A model generated the notes under the pieces. The model worked only from the letters and a program-made list of their open reading frames with translations, did no database searches and was not told where the DNA came from. A stretch of 64,000 bases of DNA from an uncultured Eubacteriales bacterium (GTDB lineage Bacteria > Bacillota > Clostridia > Christensenellales > CAG-138). Positions 41,246-50,440 of the stretch are shown here, piece by piece (position 1 is the first letter of the stretch; each line of letters starts with the position of its first letter). The DNA is taken from the NCBI GenBank assembly GCA_900544555.1, contig UQWD01000001.1, positions 186,001-250,000 on the forward strand, given 5' to 3'. The position numbers were made by a program, and so were the translations under genes.

Positions 41246-42016
41246 CTAAATATGCGATATGTTGACATCCATATCCTGCTTAGGGCTCCGCGCGTATAAG
41301 CTGAGCGCTTCTTCATCCGCGATGACCACTGCATCCCGGTGCAGCTGGAGGATGGACGCAGGCAGGCGCGGACAGATATCGCCAATAAGCGCGCGGCAGA
41401 GGATATCCGCTTTATCCTTCCCTGAAACCAAAAGCATAACCCTCTTAGCATCCATGATGGTTTTTATGCCCATCGTAATCGCCCGCCGGGGCGTGTCGCT
41501 TGTACTGGAAAAATACCGGGCGTTTGCCTGCACGGTCCTGTCGGACAACGTTACCGCATGCGTGTTTTTAATGAAGCTGCCGCGCGGTTCGTTAAAGCCG
41601 ATATGCCCAGTATGCCCAAGCCCGAGCATCTGCAAATCCACCCCGCCTGCCCGCGCAATCAGTCCGTCGTATTCCCTGCAGGCCCGCGCAATGTCGGCAG
41701 AGCTGACGTCGGGCATGTACGCGTTAACGGGGCGGATGTTGACGCGGCTGAAAAAGCGTTCATGCATATAATGGGCGTAGCTCGCCTCGCTTTGGGGCGG
41801 CAGGCCGATATATTCGTCCAGATTAAACGTAACGCATGCCGAAAAATCGGCCGCGCCCTCCTCGTAACGCCGAACCAGCCTTTCATAAACGCCGATTGGC
41901 GTAGCGCCCGTCGCGAGCCCAAGCACGCTGTCCGCCTTCGCCCTGATCTGATCGATTATGACGGCGGACGCGATATCGCAAAGCCGTTCATAATCTCTTA
42001 CCGCGATTATTCTCAT
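41246..42016 (-). CDS. nagB: Glucosamine-6-phosphate deaminase
   Basis: Converts GlcN-6-P to fructose-6-P and ammonia. MRIIAVRDYERLCDIAS start, LGLATGATPIGVYERLV phosphate loop, VTFNLDEYIGLPP with the proton-abstracting aspartate, LGLGHTGHIGFNEP with the His of the active site, and AITMGIKTIMDAKRVMLLVSG. ATG 42016 with AAGGGG six bases before; ~256 residues, normal. Divergent from the cutC-nagA operon across 210 bp, so both arms of GlcNAc use meet here and probably share regulation. Confidence 0.96.
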   Translation of the reverse strand: MRIIAVRDYERLCDIASAVIIDQIRAKADSVLGLATGATPIGVYERLVRRYEEGAADFSACVTFNLDEYIGLPPQSEASYAHYMHERFFSRVNIRPVNAYMPDVSSADIARACREYDGLIARAGGVDLQMLGLGHTGHIGFNEPRGSFIKNTHAVTLSDRTVQANARYFSSTSDTPRRAITMGIKTIMDAKRVMLLVSGKDKADILCRALIGDICPRLPASILQLHRDAVVIADEEALSLYARSPKQDMDVNISHI

Positions 42017-42129
42017 GCATATCCCCTTAAGCCCACCGAAAGAAATCTTGTTAAAACCATGCGGCAAGCGAGTATATTGCTATTTTAATCGTGCGTAATG
42101 TAAAGCGCAAGCCTACGCCAGCACTTAGG

Positions 42130-42158
42130 TTGACATACCAAACCCCGTTTTGTATCAT
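42130..42158 (+). promoter_or_regulatory. Sigma-A promoter of the fucose/GlcNAc operon
   Basis: TTGACA (42,130-42,135), 17-bp spacer, TATCAT (42,153-42,158), ~70 bp before cutC. No further promoter is seen before nagA; the five genes are tightly packed. Confidence 0.8.
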
Positions 42159-42226
42159 GTGAATATACGGCATAGGCTTAAAACGCCGTTTTTTCCCCGG
42201 GTTAATAACTGCATTTTGGAGGCGGT

Positions 42227-42985
42227 ATGAAGGATAAAAGCGTAATCATTGAAGTGTGCTGCTCCAGTGCAAAAGGCGCCGCTATCGCCGCCGAAGCGGG
42301 CGCGGACCGCGTTGAACTCAACTCCGCCCTTTTTTTCGGCGGGCTTACCCCGTCAATCGGCGAAATTGAGGCCGCACGGGAAAGCTGCCGCACCAAACTA
42401 ATCGCTATGATACGACCGAGGGCGGGCGGTTTTTGTTATGATTATACAGAACTATCGGTCATGCGAAAGGATATACGCGCGATGATTAACTTGGGCGTTG
42501 ACGGCTTCGCCTTCGGGTGTTTGAGTGAATCCGGCGAGGTGGACGATTACGCCTGCAAAACCATCTTGGATGCGATAGGCGGGCATGAAAGCGTGTTTCA
42601 CCGGGCGTTCGATATGATTCAAGCGGGTTGGGAACGCGCGCTGGATACGCTTATGGCGCTCGGCGTAACAAGGGTTTTGACAAGCGGGCACGCCGCTACC
42701 GCCCTTCTTGGCGCGTCGAGGCTGCGCGATATCATTCGCCATGCGTCCGGCGCGATACAAATACTCGCTTGCGGGAAAATCAGGCCGGATAACGCCGCCT
42801 TAATCGTCCGGCAAACGGGCTGCATGCAGCTGCATCTGGCGGCCTTGGAACGGCTGACCGACGGCTCCTCGAACCTGAACCCGGCAATCCGGTTTATCGG
42901 CGGAAGCGATACAGATCAAAGCGCTTATGAAGGGACCAGCGCTCAAATGGTTCTCGATATGGTTAAAAGCGTAAAGGATATTTAA
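42227..42985 (+). CDS. cutC: CutC family TIM-barrel protein
   Basis: IIEVCCSSAKGAAIAAEAGADRVELNSALFFGGLTPS is the CutC N-terminus (in sequence order, seen at residues 5-45); HRAFDMIQ, RVLTSGHAATALLG and ILACGKIRPDN follow. TIM barrel of 252 residues. The family was named for copper homeostasis in E. coli, but a copper-binding role is doubtful and the protein here lies first in a sugar operon, three bases before a sugar kinase. A role on a sugar phosphate or sugar-derived metabolite is inference from context. GGAGG before ATG. Confidence 0.88.
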   Translation: MKDKSVIIEVCCSSAKGAAIAAEAGADRVELNSALFFGGLTPSIGEIEAARESCRTKLIAMIRPRAGGFCYDYTELSVMRKDIRAMINLGVDGFAFGCLSESGEVDDYACKTILDAIGGHESVFHRAFDMIQAGWERALDTLMALGVTRVLTSGHAATALLGASRLRDIIRHASGAIQILACGKIRPDNAALIVRQTGCMQLHLAALERLTDGSSNLNPAIRFIGGSDTDQSAYEGTSAQMVLDMVKSVKDI

Positions 42986-42987
42986 AA

Positions 42988-43884
42988 ATGAAGATACTTG
43001 TGATGGACGTCGGCGGTACCGCCGTAAAGCACGGGATAGTCAGCGACGCGGCTTTAATTTCCGGTTATGGCGTTACGCCATCCAAAACGGCCGACGCTTC
43101 CGCGAATCTGGATAATCTTATAAATATTGCTCGTTCCTATTCGGGGTATGACCGCGTTTCCATCAGCACGGCCGGAATCGTCGATAGCATAAATGGGATA
43201 ATCATACAGGAAAGCGGCTGCCTCCCATACGGTAACGGTCTTAAAATCGGGGAGTATTTTGCCGATAAGCTCTCAAAGCCCGTTTATATTGAAAACGACG
43301 TCAACTGCGCAGCCTTAGGCGAGTTATGGGCCGGCGCGGGCAAGGGCTTTAAGAATTTCGTTATGCTCGCTTATGGTACGAGCATTGGCGGAGCAATCGT
43401 GATAAACGGAGGGCTTTACCGGGGCGCTCGGTTCGGCGGAGGCGAGCTTGGCCATACCGTTACCCATGCGTTCGGGGAGAAGTGCGATTGCGGGTTAAAC
43501 GGCTGTTACGCACGATACGCTTCGGCCGGCGCGTTGATCCGCGCCGCGCGCGCGTACGACGCATCCATAAATTCAGGTGAGGAAATCGCCGCGCGCATGG
43601 AGCTTGAGCCGGGACTGTACGGCGCGGTATGCGATTGGGCGAACGAAGCGTGCGTCGGCATCGCCAACGCCATTCATTACCTCGATCCGGAGCTTGTCAT
43701 ACTCGGCGGGGGGATTATGGAAAGCGAACGCATTTATAGTACGGTTGAAGCCAGGGTTAAAGCATTCCTGATAAAATCCTATCGCGGCGTGAAAATCGCC
43801 AGAGCTAAGGCGTTTAACCGGGCGGGTATGCTCGGCGCGGCTTATCTGGCCTTAATGGGGGTAAACGATGGAACCGATAGATAG
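42988..43884 (+). CDS. ROK-family sugar kinase
   Basis: ATP-dependent kinase of a hexose or amino sugar. ILVMDVGGTAVKHGIV phosphate loop, IENDVNCAALGELWAG, ELGHTVTH and the zinc motif CDCGLNGCYARYAS, then LDPELVILGGG. 298 residues, no HTH, so an enzyme rather than a ROK repressor. With nagA and nagB adjacent, GlcNAc (or ManNAc) kinase activity is likely, giving GlcNAc-6-P for NagA. Ends 17 bases inside the next gene. Confidence 0.92.
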   Translation: MKILVMDVGGTAVKHGIVSDAALISGYGVTPSKTADASANLDNLINIARSYSGYDRVSISTAGIVDSINGIIIQESGCLPYGNGLKIGEYFADKLSKPVYIENDVNCAALGELWAGAGKGFKNFVMLAYGTSIGGAIVINGGLYRGARFGGGELGHTVTHAFGEKCDCGLNGCYARYASAGALIRAARAYDASINSGEEIAARMELEPGLYGAVCDWANEACVGIANAIHYLDPELVILGGGIMESERIYSTVEARVKAFLIKSYRGVKIARAKAFNRAGMLGAAYLALMGVNDGTDR

Positions 43885-45577
43885 ATATTATAGGCGCTTA
43901 AAGCGCTTTATGCCCAGGGCGTCCGAGGTCAGCGACGAAAGTATGCGCGCGCACGCGGAATATATGGCGCAAATCCGCCGCTCTATACCATGGCAGAAGG
44001 AGATACCCGAGGATATATTTGAAACTTACGCGCTGCCCATGCACGTTAACGACGAACCCGTCGTTCCCTGCGCGAAGCTGTTCGGGAAACGGCTCTTGCC
44101 GTTAATTGAGGGCCTGAGCCTAAGGGAGAGCGCGCTTGCCGTAAACTATTGGTGTACGGAAAACGTCGCTTACCGGTTTAACGACGCGCCTACCGCCGAC
44201 GCCCTAACGGTGTTTAAACGGGGGCATGGCAGATGCGGGGAGGAGACGGTTTTCGCGGCGCTAGCCCTGCGCTCCGTCGGCATCCCCGCCCGGCAGGTAT
44301 ACGCCCGTCGTTGGTCGCACTGCGACGATAACCACGCATGGGTTGAGGTTTATGCGGACGGCGGATGGCATTATATGGGCGCGTGCGAGGCCGAGCCCGT
44401 GCTCGATCGCGGCTGGTTTACCAACGCAGCGTCAAAAGCTATGCTTATATGCTGTCAGGCGGATGCGGAATTGGTCGGCGATGAAGTTATCAGCGCATAC
44501 GGCAAACGTATGCTCTTAAATGTTACTCCAAATTATGCGGACTGCGTTACGCTTGAGGTAAGCGCGTCCGTCCGGTCAGGCCATGTCGCGGGCGCCCGTA
44601 TCGATATTCAAATAGCAAACTACTGCTCATTTCAAACCGTAGCCAGCGTCGTAACCGGCAGCGACGGATGCGCGCGGATACGGCTTGGGAAGGGTACGGT
44701 TTATCTTTTCGCGGCAAGCGGAACGGGTTTTACCTTCGCAGAGGTGAATACGAATACGGTAGACCAGGTTGAACTGCGCCTGGATTGTCCCATAGCGGAC
44801 GGCGCTTACCGCTTTACGCAGGCCGTGCCCGCAGGCAGGGCGGCAAAGGAGCCGTTTGTTTATACGCCCGCCGATATTGAGCGCGCGCGGACAGCGGCAA
44901 TGGCTTACCGCCATGCCCATCCCCCGGTTGACTGCGAGGCGTGGGCCTATCCCCCGCCTGATGAGATAACGGGCGAGTGCCGGCTCAAATGCAATCTGAG
45001 CTTTAAGCCTGAAAATCGCGTTAATATCGGTATAGAACGTTTTGAAAACGGCGCTTTCAGGCAGCTTGATCTCAGGGGCAGGGATTTTAGCGCGCTGGCG
45101 CTTCCCGCGGGCAGATACCGCATAAACGCCTGCGCAAGGCAAATAGACGGAGTGCTCAGCATCAACAGCAGCGTCGTAACGCTGTGCCGGTCCGGGCTTG
45201 AGGCGCGGCTTGATTTGCCTCCCCTGCAATTTGGCGGAAAGCTTTATTCGTACCAAATGCCGGAGCCTTTTAACAGGCAATGCGCTATTATTTGCTTCGC
45301 TGAAGATGACTCAGAGCCCGTACAGCACATTAAGAACGAGCTCAAAAACTGCCGCGCGCTGATGGACGGCATGGGTATAGAGGCGGTTATCGTGAATGTG
45401 GGGCGAATACCCGGCGCGAATACGCTGTTGCGCCGGATAAGAACCGGCCTTAACGTCGGGGATGAGCGCCTGCCGCTTACGGCAGCCGTGTATCGGGGGC
45501 TCGGCCTGTTCGCGTACGCCAACTATCATGTGGGCGCTGTTAAAAACCTGATGGAAATCATAAAGGCGGTAAGATAA
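43868..45577 (+). CDS. Transglutaminase-like domain protein, 569 aa, cytosolic
   Basis: Residues ~90-185 form a transglutaminase-like core: RGHGRCGEETVFAALALRSVG (C123), ARQVYARRWSHCDDNHAWVE (H156), WHYMGACEAEPVLDRGWF where the third catalytic residue should lie. Beta-sandwich domains follow (from ~200, LEVSASVRSGHVAGARIDI; ~380-470), then a thioredoxin-like tail (AIICFAEDDSEPVQHIKNEL). No signal peptide, so intracellular. Overlaps the ROK gene and is followed after three bases by a fucosidase. Possibly a peptidase or amidase acting on imported glycopeptides; substrate unknown. Confidence 0.8.
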   Translation: MEPIDRYYRRLKRFMPRASEVSDESMRAHAEYMAQIRRSIPWQKEIPEDIFETYALPMHVNDEPVVPCAKLFGKRLLPLIEGLSLRESALAVNYWCTENVAYRFNDAPTADALTVFKRGHGRCGEETVFAALALRSVGIPARQVYARRWSHCDDNHAWVEVYADGGWHYMGACEAEPVLDRGWFTNAASKAMLICCQADAELVGDEVISAYGKRMLLNVTPNYADCVTLEVSASVRSGHVAGARIDIQIANYCSFQTVASVVTGSDGCARIRLGKGTVYLFAASGTGFTFAEVNTNTVDQVELRLDCPIADGAYRFTQAVPAGRAAKEPFVYTPADIERARTAAMAYRHAHPPVDCEAWAYPPPDEITGECRLKCNLSFKPENRVNIGIERFENGAFRQLDLRGRDFSALALPAGRYRINACARQIDGVLSINSSVVTLCRSGLEARLDLPPLQFGGKLYSYQMPEPFNRQCAIICFAEDDSEPVQHIKNELKNCRALMDGMGIEAVIVNVGRIPGANTLLRRIRTGLNVGDERLPLTAAVYRGLGLFAYANYHVGAVKNLMEIIKAVR

Positions 45578-45580
45578 TAT

Positions 45581-47056
45581 ATGGACGTGAAAAGCAGATT
45601 AAGCCTGGCGGAATCCGTCATAAGGAGCGGGCGGTATAAGGATACGTGGGAATCCCTCGCGCAATATGAACCGCCGAAATGGTTCAGGGACGCGAAGTTC
45701 GGCGTGTTCATCCATTGGGGCGTTTATTCCGTACCCGCGTTCGGCAGCGAATGGTATTCACGCAATATGTATATTCAGGGTTCACAAGCCTATGAGCACC
45801 ATATCCTGCGCTATGGAAAGCATTCTCAGTTCGGGTACAAGGATTTTATCCCTATGTTTTCAGCGGAAAAATTCAATCCTGAAGCATGGATGCGTCTCAT
45901 TAAGCAAAGCGGCGCGAAATATGTGGTTCCGGTCGCGGAGCATCACGACGGGTTTCAGATGTACTCATCCGCCCTTTCGCGCTGGAACGCAGTTGAAATG
46001 GGGCCAAAGCGCGACGTTCTGGGCGAGCTTTTCCAGGCCGCGCGGGAGCGCGGCCTGACTGCCTGTCTGTCCTCCCATCGGCTGGAGCATTGGTTCTTTA
46101 TGGGGCGCGGCAGGGAGTTTGACAGCGACGTATCCGGGTCAACCGGCAGGGATTGTCTTTATTGGCCTTCCCTTCCTGATCCCGATTTTAACGATGTGCT
46201 CGGGAAAATGGAGCCGCCCCGGGAATTCATGGAGGATTGGCTGGCACGAACCTGCGAGCTGATTGACGAATACCGGCCCGCGCTCATTTACTTTGATTGG
46301 TGGATCCACCATAAATCCGTTAAGCCATGGCTGCGCAAGGCCGCCGCGTATTATTACAACCGCGCCGAGGAATGGGGGCGCGAGGTGGTAATCAACTATA
46401 AGTACGACGCGTTCCCATTTGGAACCGCCGTGATTGACGTTGAACGCGGCCAATTTGCCGGTGCGCAGCCGTTCTGCTGGCAATCCTGCACCTCCGTGGC
46501 GCGTAATTCCTGGTGCCATACGCAAAACAACAGCTACAAGTCCGTAAACGAGCTCATTTGCAACCTCTGTGATATCGTAAGTAAAAACGGCTGCATGCTT
46601 TTGAATATCGGGCCGAAAGCCGATGGGAGTATACCGGATGAAGACGCAAGCATCCTCAGGGACATCGGCGCGTGGCTTGCCATAAACGGTGAGGCGATTT
46701 TCGGCTCAAGACCATGGCGCGTCAGCGGAGAGGGCGGCGTAAAAGTTACAGGCGGGCAATTCTCGGATTGCGAGCGCGCGGGGTATACCGCGTCCGATAT
46801 ACGTTATATGGTAAATAACGGGCGTTTATACGCCGTCGCGCTCGGTAGGCCAGAGGATGGACGATACCGGTTTACCGCGCTTAGGCAGGCGGAAAGCATC
46901 GATAATACAAACGCATTCTCGGGTATCATCAAGAGCGTATCGGCCTTAGGCAGAAGCGGCCCCTTAGCTTGGAGCCGCGATGAAAACTCCCTTACGGTCC
47001 GCTTGGAATCGGAAAGCGAAGGATATCCCGTGGTATTTAAATTTGAACTGGAGTAA
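45581..47056 (+). CDS. Alpha-L-fucosidase, GH29
   Basis: Retaining exo-fucosidase: FGVFIHWGVYSVPAFGSEWY, YVVPVAEHHDGFQMY, and the nucleophile region ALIYFDWWIHH (D239), then LLNIGPKADGSIPDEDA. 491 residues: catalytic barrel plus C-terminal beta domain. No signal peptide (MDVKSRLSLA), so it would act on fucosylated sugars or glycopeptides after uptake. Between transglutaminase-like and nagA genes, consistent with breakdown of host mucin-type oligosaccharides. Confidence 0.95.
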   Translation: MDVKSRLSLAESVIRSGRYKDTWESLAQYEPPKWFRDAKFGVFIHWGVYSVPAFGSEWYSRNMYIQGSQAYEHHILRYGKHSQFGYKDFIPMFSAEKFNPEAWMRLIKQSGAKYVVPVAEHHDGFQMYSSALSRWNAVEMGPKRDVLGELFQAARERGLTACLSSHRLEHWFFMGRGREFDSDVSGSTGRDCLYWPSLPDPDFNDVLGKMEPPREFMEDWLARTCELIDEYRPALIYFDWWIHHKSVKPWLRKAAAYYYNRAEEWGREVVINYKYDAFPFGTAVIDVERGQFAGAQPFCWQSCTSVARNSWCHTQNNSYKSVNELICNLCDIVSKNGCMLLNIGPKADGSIPDEDASILRDIGAWLAINGEAIFGSRPWRVSGEGGVKVTGGQFSDCERAGYTASDIRYMVNNGRLYAVALGRPEDGRYRFTALRQAESIDNTNAFSGIIKSVSALGRSGPLAWSRDENSLTVRLESESEGYPVVFKFELE

Positions 47057-47062
47057 CAAACG

Positions 47063-48178
47063 ATGGTAATACAAAACGCTCTGGTGTTTGATGAAAGCCT
47101 TGGGTTTGTACGGCGGGACGTTTTTATCAGCGGCCAATGGATTTCGGATTCGGATGATGGAAATACCGTAGACGCAGCGGGGCTATACGCCATACCCGGC
47201 CTCACGGACGTGCATTTTCATGGCTGCGCCGGATATGATTTGTGCGACGCGAGCGAAGACGCTATAAAGGGTATTGCCGAGTATCAGTTAAGAAACGGCG
47301 TAACGCAGATTTGCCCCGCGGCCATGTCCCTGCCCGTACCGAACCTAATGGATGTGATGCGTATCGCCGCCAATCACCGGCATGAAGGCGGCGCGTCGCT
47401 TATCGGCATAAACCTTGAGGGTCCGTTCCTCTCGCATAAAAAGCGCGGCGCGCATTGCGCCGCGTATCTGCGGCCGCCGGATGCCGATTTGTTTTGCCGC
47501 CTGAACGAAATGAGCGGCGGCATAATAAAGCTGGTTACATTAGCCCCGGAGTTGGGAGGGGCTATGGATTTTATCAAAAAAATTAAACGCTTCTCTACGG
47601 TATCTCTTGGGCATACCCAAGCCGATTACGATACAGCCCGCCGGGCGTTTGCGCATGGGGCGCGTCATGTAACACATCTGTTCAACGCTATGCCTCCCCT
47701 TCTTCACCGCGAGCCGGGCGTAATCGGCGCGGCGCTGGACGCGGGTGCGATGGTGGAATTGATAACCGACGGCCTTCACGTCGCGCCCTCGGCCGTACGC
47801 GCCGCGTTCAAGATGTTTGGCGATAGAATCATCATCATAAGCGACAGCATGCGCGCCGCCGGCATGCCGGACGGCGAATACGCGCTTGGCGGAGCGACGG
47901 TATATAAACGTGACGGCGCTGCGCGCTTGAGCGATGGGCGGCTTGCGGGTTCGGTATTGAATTTAATGGAGTGTATGCGCGCCGCGGTTGCTATGGGCGT
48001 TCCCCTTAATCGCGCGGTAAAAAGCGCCACCATAAACCCTTGCAGAGCGGTTGGCGCTGACAAAATATGCGGTACGATAGAAAAAGGCAAACTCGCCAAT
48101 ATTATATTGCTCGACTGCGGACTGAAAATTCGTAAGATACTGTTCAAAGGGGTTTTCATTTTTGAATCGCCAGCTTAA
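47063..48178 (+). CDS. nagA: N-acetylglucosamine-6-phosphate deacetylase
   Basis: Removes acetate from GlcNAc-6-P to give GlcN-6-P for NagB. Amidohydrolase motifs: DVHFHGCAGYDL (H51, H53), INLEGPFLSHKKRGAH, VSLGHTQADYD, THLFNAMPPLLHREPG, IISDSMRAAGMPDG with the catalytic aspartate. 371 residues. GGAG nine bases before ATG. Last gene of the cutC operon; with nagB divergent the pathway GlcNAc -> Fru-6-P is complete apart from transport. Confidence 0.96.
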   Translation: MVIQNALVFDESLGFVRRDVFISGQWISDSDDGNTVDAAGLYAIPGLTDVHFHGCAGYDLCDASEDAIKGIAEYQLRNGVTQICPAAMSLPVPNLMDVMRIAANHRHEGGASLIGINLEGPFLSHKKRGAHCAAYLRPPDADLFCRLNEMSGGIIKLVTLAPELGGAMDFIKKIKRFSTVSLGHTQADYDTARRAFAHGARHVTHLFNAMPPLLHREPGVIGAALDAGAMVELITDGLHVAPSAVRAAFKMFGDRIIIISDSMRAAGMPDGEYALGGATVYKRDGAARLSDGRLAGSVLNLMECMRAAVAMGVPLNRAVKSATINPCRAVGADKICGTIEKGKLANIILLDCGLKIRKILFKGVFIFESPA

Positions 48179-48665
48179 GGCGCTTTACCGGGTGAGGTTT
48201 GGTATTGCCCGTTTTACACCGTTCTTATAATCGCAATCCAATACGTTTCGCCGCCGTTTCTCAAAATCAGGACCATCAGGCGTATACCGGCTGTTAAGGG
48301 TTAACTCCCAGGCGCGAGATAGGCGCCGCGCCCGGAAGTTCACGCTATCCGCCTAACTATTATCCAATTATGCACTAGAAAACATCCTTTTTCACAGCCC
48401 CAATCATCCGCAGGGCAAGGACGGCATTGTTAAACATACTATATAGCTTCACAAAGCCTTTGTATCTTTTGCTGCTTATGTCAACTTTTAACTCTATTAA
48501 TCAAGCATAATGATTTGCTTGAGAGAGGTGGTCGTGTAAACTCGAAAAACGTGTCATAGCTACTATTTCAACACACAGAACGGATCCGCGTTTCGGCGGA
48601 TCCTTCCTGCTTGCTCATACGCTGCTTCTTGCAAAATAAAATTATGGCGCAACCAATAGTATATT
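48179..48665. other. Convergent intergenic region
   Basis: Nearly 490 bases without a gene between nagA and the ABC permease. Contains one clear hairpin (48,582-48,603). Confidence 0.55.
48582..48603. terminator. Hairpin between nagA and the RiPP-cluster transporter
   Basis: GGATCCGC / GCGGATCC, 8-bp stem with loop GTTTCG; CTTCCTGCTTGC follows on the plus strand. Suits either convergent transcript; no strong T-run. Confidence 0.55.
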
Positions 48666-49475
48666 CTAAAACGCATCCATCAAGCCGTTGCTGCGGACAT
48701 ACTTGCACGCTGCGTTTAACAGCCGGTTTCCGACGATATTGGTAAAGAGCGCGGCTCCCAGCATGATAAAGAACTCCACGTTGTGGCCCGCTAGCGGCTC
48801 AACCCCCAATATTGAGCTTCGGATGGAATCAATGGCCCAAGTCGTCGGAAGCGCGTAAGAAAGCGTACGCAGCGCACCCGGCATAAGCCGGATAGGGAGT
48901 ATCAGGCCGGTCAGCACCTGTAACGCAAACGTAAGGATATTGGCCATGCCCGATATACTCTTATACCGAAGCGCCGCGGATGCCATAATTAACGATATGC
49001 CGAAATAATACAGCATGGCGAGCGCGAGGAACCCTAGCGCTTTTAGCAGCATATCCGGAGCCGGGGCCGCGATGATGGTGCAGATAGCGAGTATGATTAT
49101 GGCAATCAGCCCCGTTGAAAAGGAATTACTCAAGGATAGACCGTATATATAGTCCGACGGCCTCATGGGTAAAAGCAGATTCATTTTCGCCGTACCCATC
49201 AACATTTCCCTCTCCACCTTCCCGGATATCTGCCATGCGTAATTGGAAAGAGAGAATACGGCGTATCCGATAGCGGCATATATGCCGCTATCCGTCGCCC
49301 CGCCTGTGAAATCCGTAAAGCGGTCGATGCCCATCACGGTAAGCATAAGAGCCCCGACGCCAATATAAATTAGGGGCGTTATTCCCAGCCACATGCAATT
49401 CATGGGATAACGGAAGAAAAATTTTATATCGTACTGGCAAACGCACAGGATTTTTTTAAGGGAATGGCGCTTCAC
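48666..49475 (-). CDS. ABC-2 type transporter permease, 269 aa
   Basis: Six hydrophobic helices (MWLGITPLIYIGVGALMLTV, TGLIAIIILAICTIIAAPA, ALGFLALAMLYYFGISLIM, ILTFALQVLTGLILPIRLMP and a last one near NVEFFIMLGAALFTNIVG), the ABC-2 exporter layout. Starts GTG 49475, overlapping the ATPase stop by four bases, with AGGAGGA upstream. Last gene of the RiPP-like cluster; likely exports the matured peptide or gives immunity. No peptidase domain is attached. Confidence 0.87.
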   Translation of the reverse strand: MKRHSLKKILCVCQYDIKFFFRYPMNCMWLGITPLIYIGVGALMLTVMGIDRFTDFTGGATDSGIYAAIGYAVFSLSNYAWQISGKVEREMLMGTAKMNLLLPMRPSDYIYGLSLSNSFSTGLIAIIILAICTIIAAPAPDMLLKALGFLALAMLYYFGISLIMASAALRYKSISGMANILTFALQVLTGLILPIRLMPGALRTLSYALPTTWAIDSIRSSILGVEPLAGHNVEFFIMLGAALFTNIVGNRLLNAACKYVRSNGLMDAF

Positions 49476-50410
49476 GATAGTTCATCCTCCTGATTCATCT
49501 TTTTGAGCACATCATAGAGGTTCTTTTCTCTTAATACCACTTTGTTTTTTCCCAACCCGCCCCATTGCGTAATCGCCGCGTAATCCTCTAGCGGAACTTG
49601 GCTGAACAGGGAAACCCGATCAAAATACAATACGGATTGAGCGACATGCAGCCCGGCGCCATCCAAAATCAACCCGTTCATCTGCTCGGGGTGCATGCAA
49701 TACACGTCCAGCACGCCTTCACCCGGAAGCGCGTCCAGCGCAGCCCGCGGGGTACCGTCAAAAACCAGCTCTCCCGCGTTGAGCACAATAAGCCTGTTGC
49801 ACAAAAGCTCAAGCTCGGAAAGCTCATTCGAGCTTACAAGAATGATTTTCCCGCTGTCCGCCTGTTCATCCACAATATCCAGCAGCTCCGTTATCACATT
49901 TCCGTCAAGGCCTGCGAACGGCTCGTCCAAAATAAGCAAATCGTTATCTCCCAAAAGGGATAAAATGATGTTGAGCTTGACCTTCATACCCTTGCTGAAC
50001 GTCCTTATCTGCCTTCCTGCGCTCTCGAGCAAGCCAAAACGCTTCAACAGGCGGTTCGTTTGCTCAGGCACGCCGTCCGTGCGGAAAATACCCTTAAGCT
50101 TGCAGAACCTGTCGACGTTTTCCCGCGCCGTTAAGCGCCAGTACAGCGCTCTGTCCGGATCAGCGAAGTATCCCATGCGGTTTTTGACGATCTCGGGGTT
50201 ATGCGTGATGTCCTCTCCATCCAAAAGGTAGCTGCCGGATGTCGCTGTTATGACGGAGGAAAGGATATTTAACAGCGTTGATTTCCCGGAGCCGTTATTC
50301 CCAATAATTCCAACCACGTCCCCGCTTTTAAAGCTGAGGTTTAAGCCCGTCAGTGCCGCCCTCGGCGCACCGCGGTACGTTTTCGTAATATTACAAAGCT
50401 CGATTCTCAT
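49472..50410 (-). CDS. ABC transporter ATP-binding protein, 312 aa
   Basis: Walker A GIIGNNGSGKSTLLNIL, signature region RTFSKGMKVKLNIILSLLG, Walker B LLILDEPFAGLD, switch histidine replaced in context VSSNELSELELL (Asn/Ser where many have His). The C-terminal ~90 residues form an extra domain seen in ABC-2 drug/peptide exporters. Pairs with the permease that starts inside its stop codon. AGGAG ten bases before ATG. Part of the peptide-maturation cluster, 30 bp after the adenylate-forming enzyme. Confidence 0.92.
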   Translation of the reverse strand: MRIELCNITKTYRGAPRAALTGLNLSFKSGDVVGIIGNNGSGKSTLLNILSSVITATSGSYLLDGEDITHNPEIVKNRMGYFADPDRALYWRLTARENVDRFCKLKGIFRTDGVPEQTNRLLKRFGLLESAGRQIRTFSKGMKVKLNIILSLLGDNDLLILDEPFAGLDGNVITELLDIVDEQADSGKIILVSSNELSELELLCNRLIVLNAGELVFDGTPRAALDALPGEGVLDVYCMHPEQMNGLILDGAGLHVAQSVLYFDRVSLFSQVPLEDYAAITQWGGLGKNKVVLREKNLYDVLKKMNQEDELS

Positions 50411-50440
50411 CGGCGGCCATCTCCTCGTCCATATTCTGGG

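Noticed and set aside
44627..45280. 217-codon minus-strand frame inside the transglutaminase-like gene
   Set aside because: Shadow; basic, repetitive translation typical of GC-rich antisense frames.
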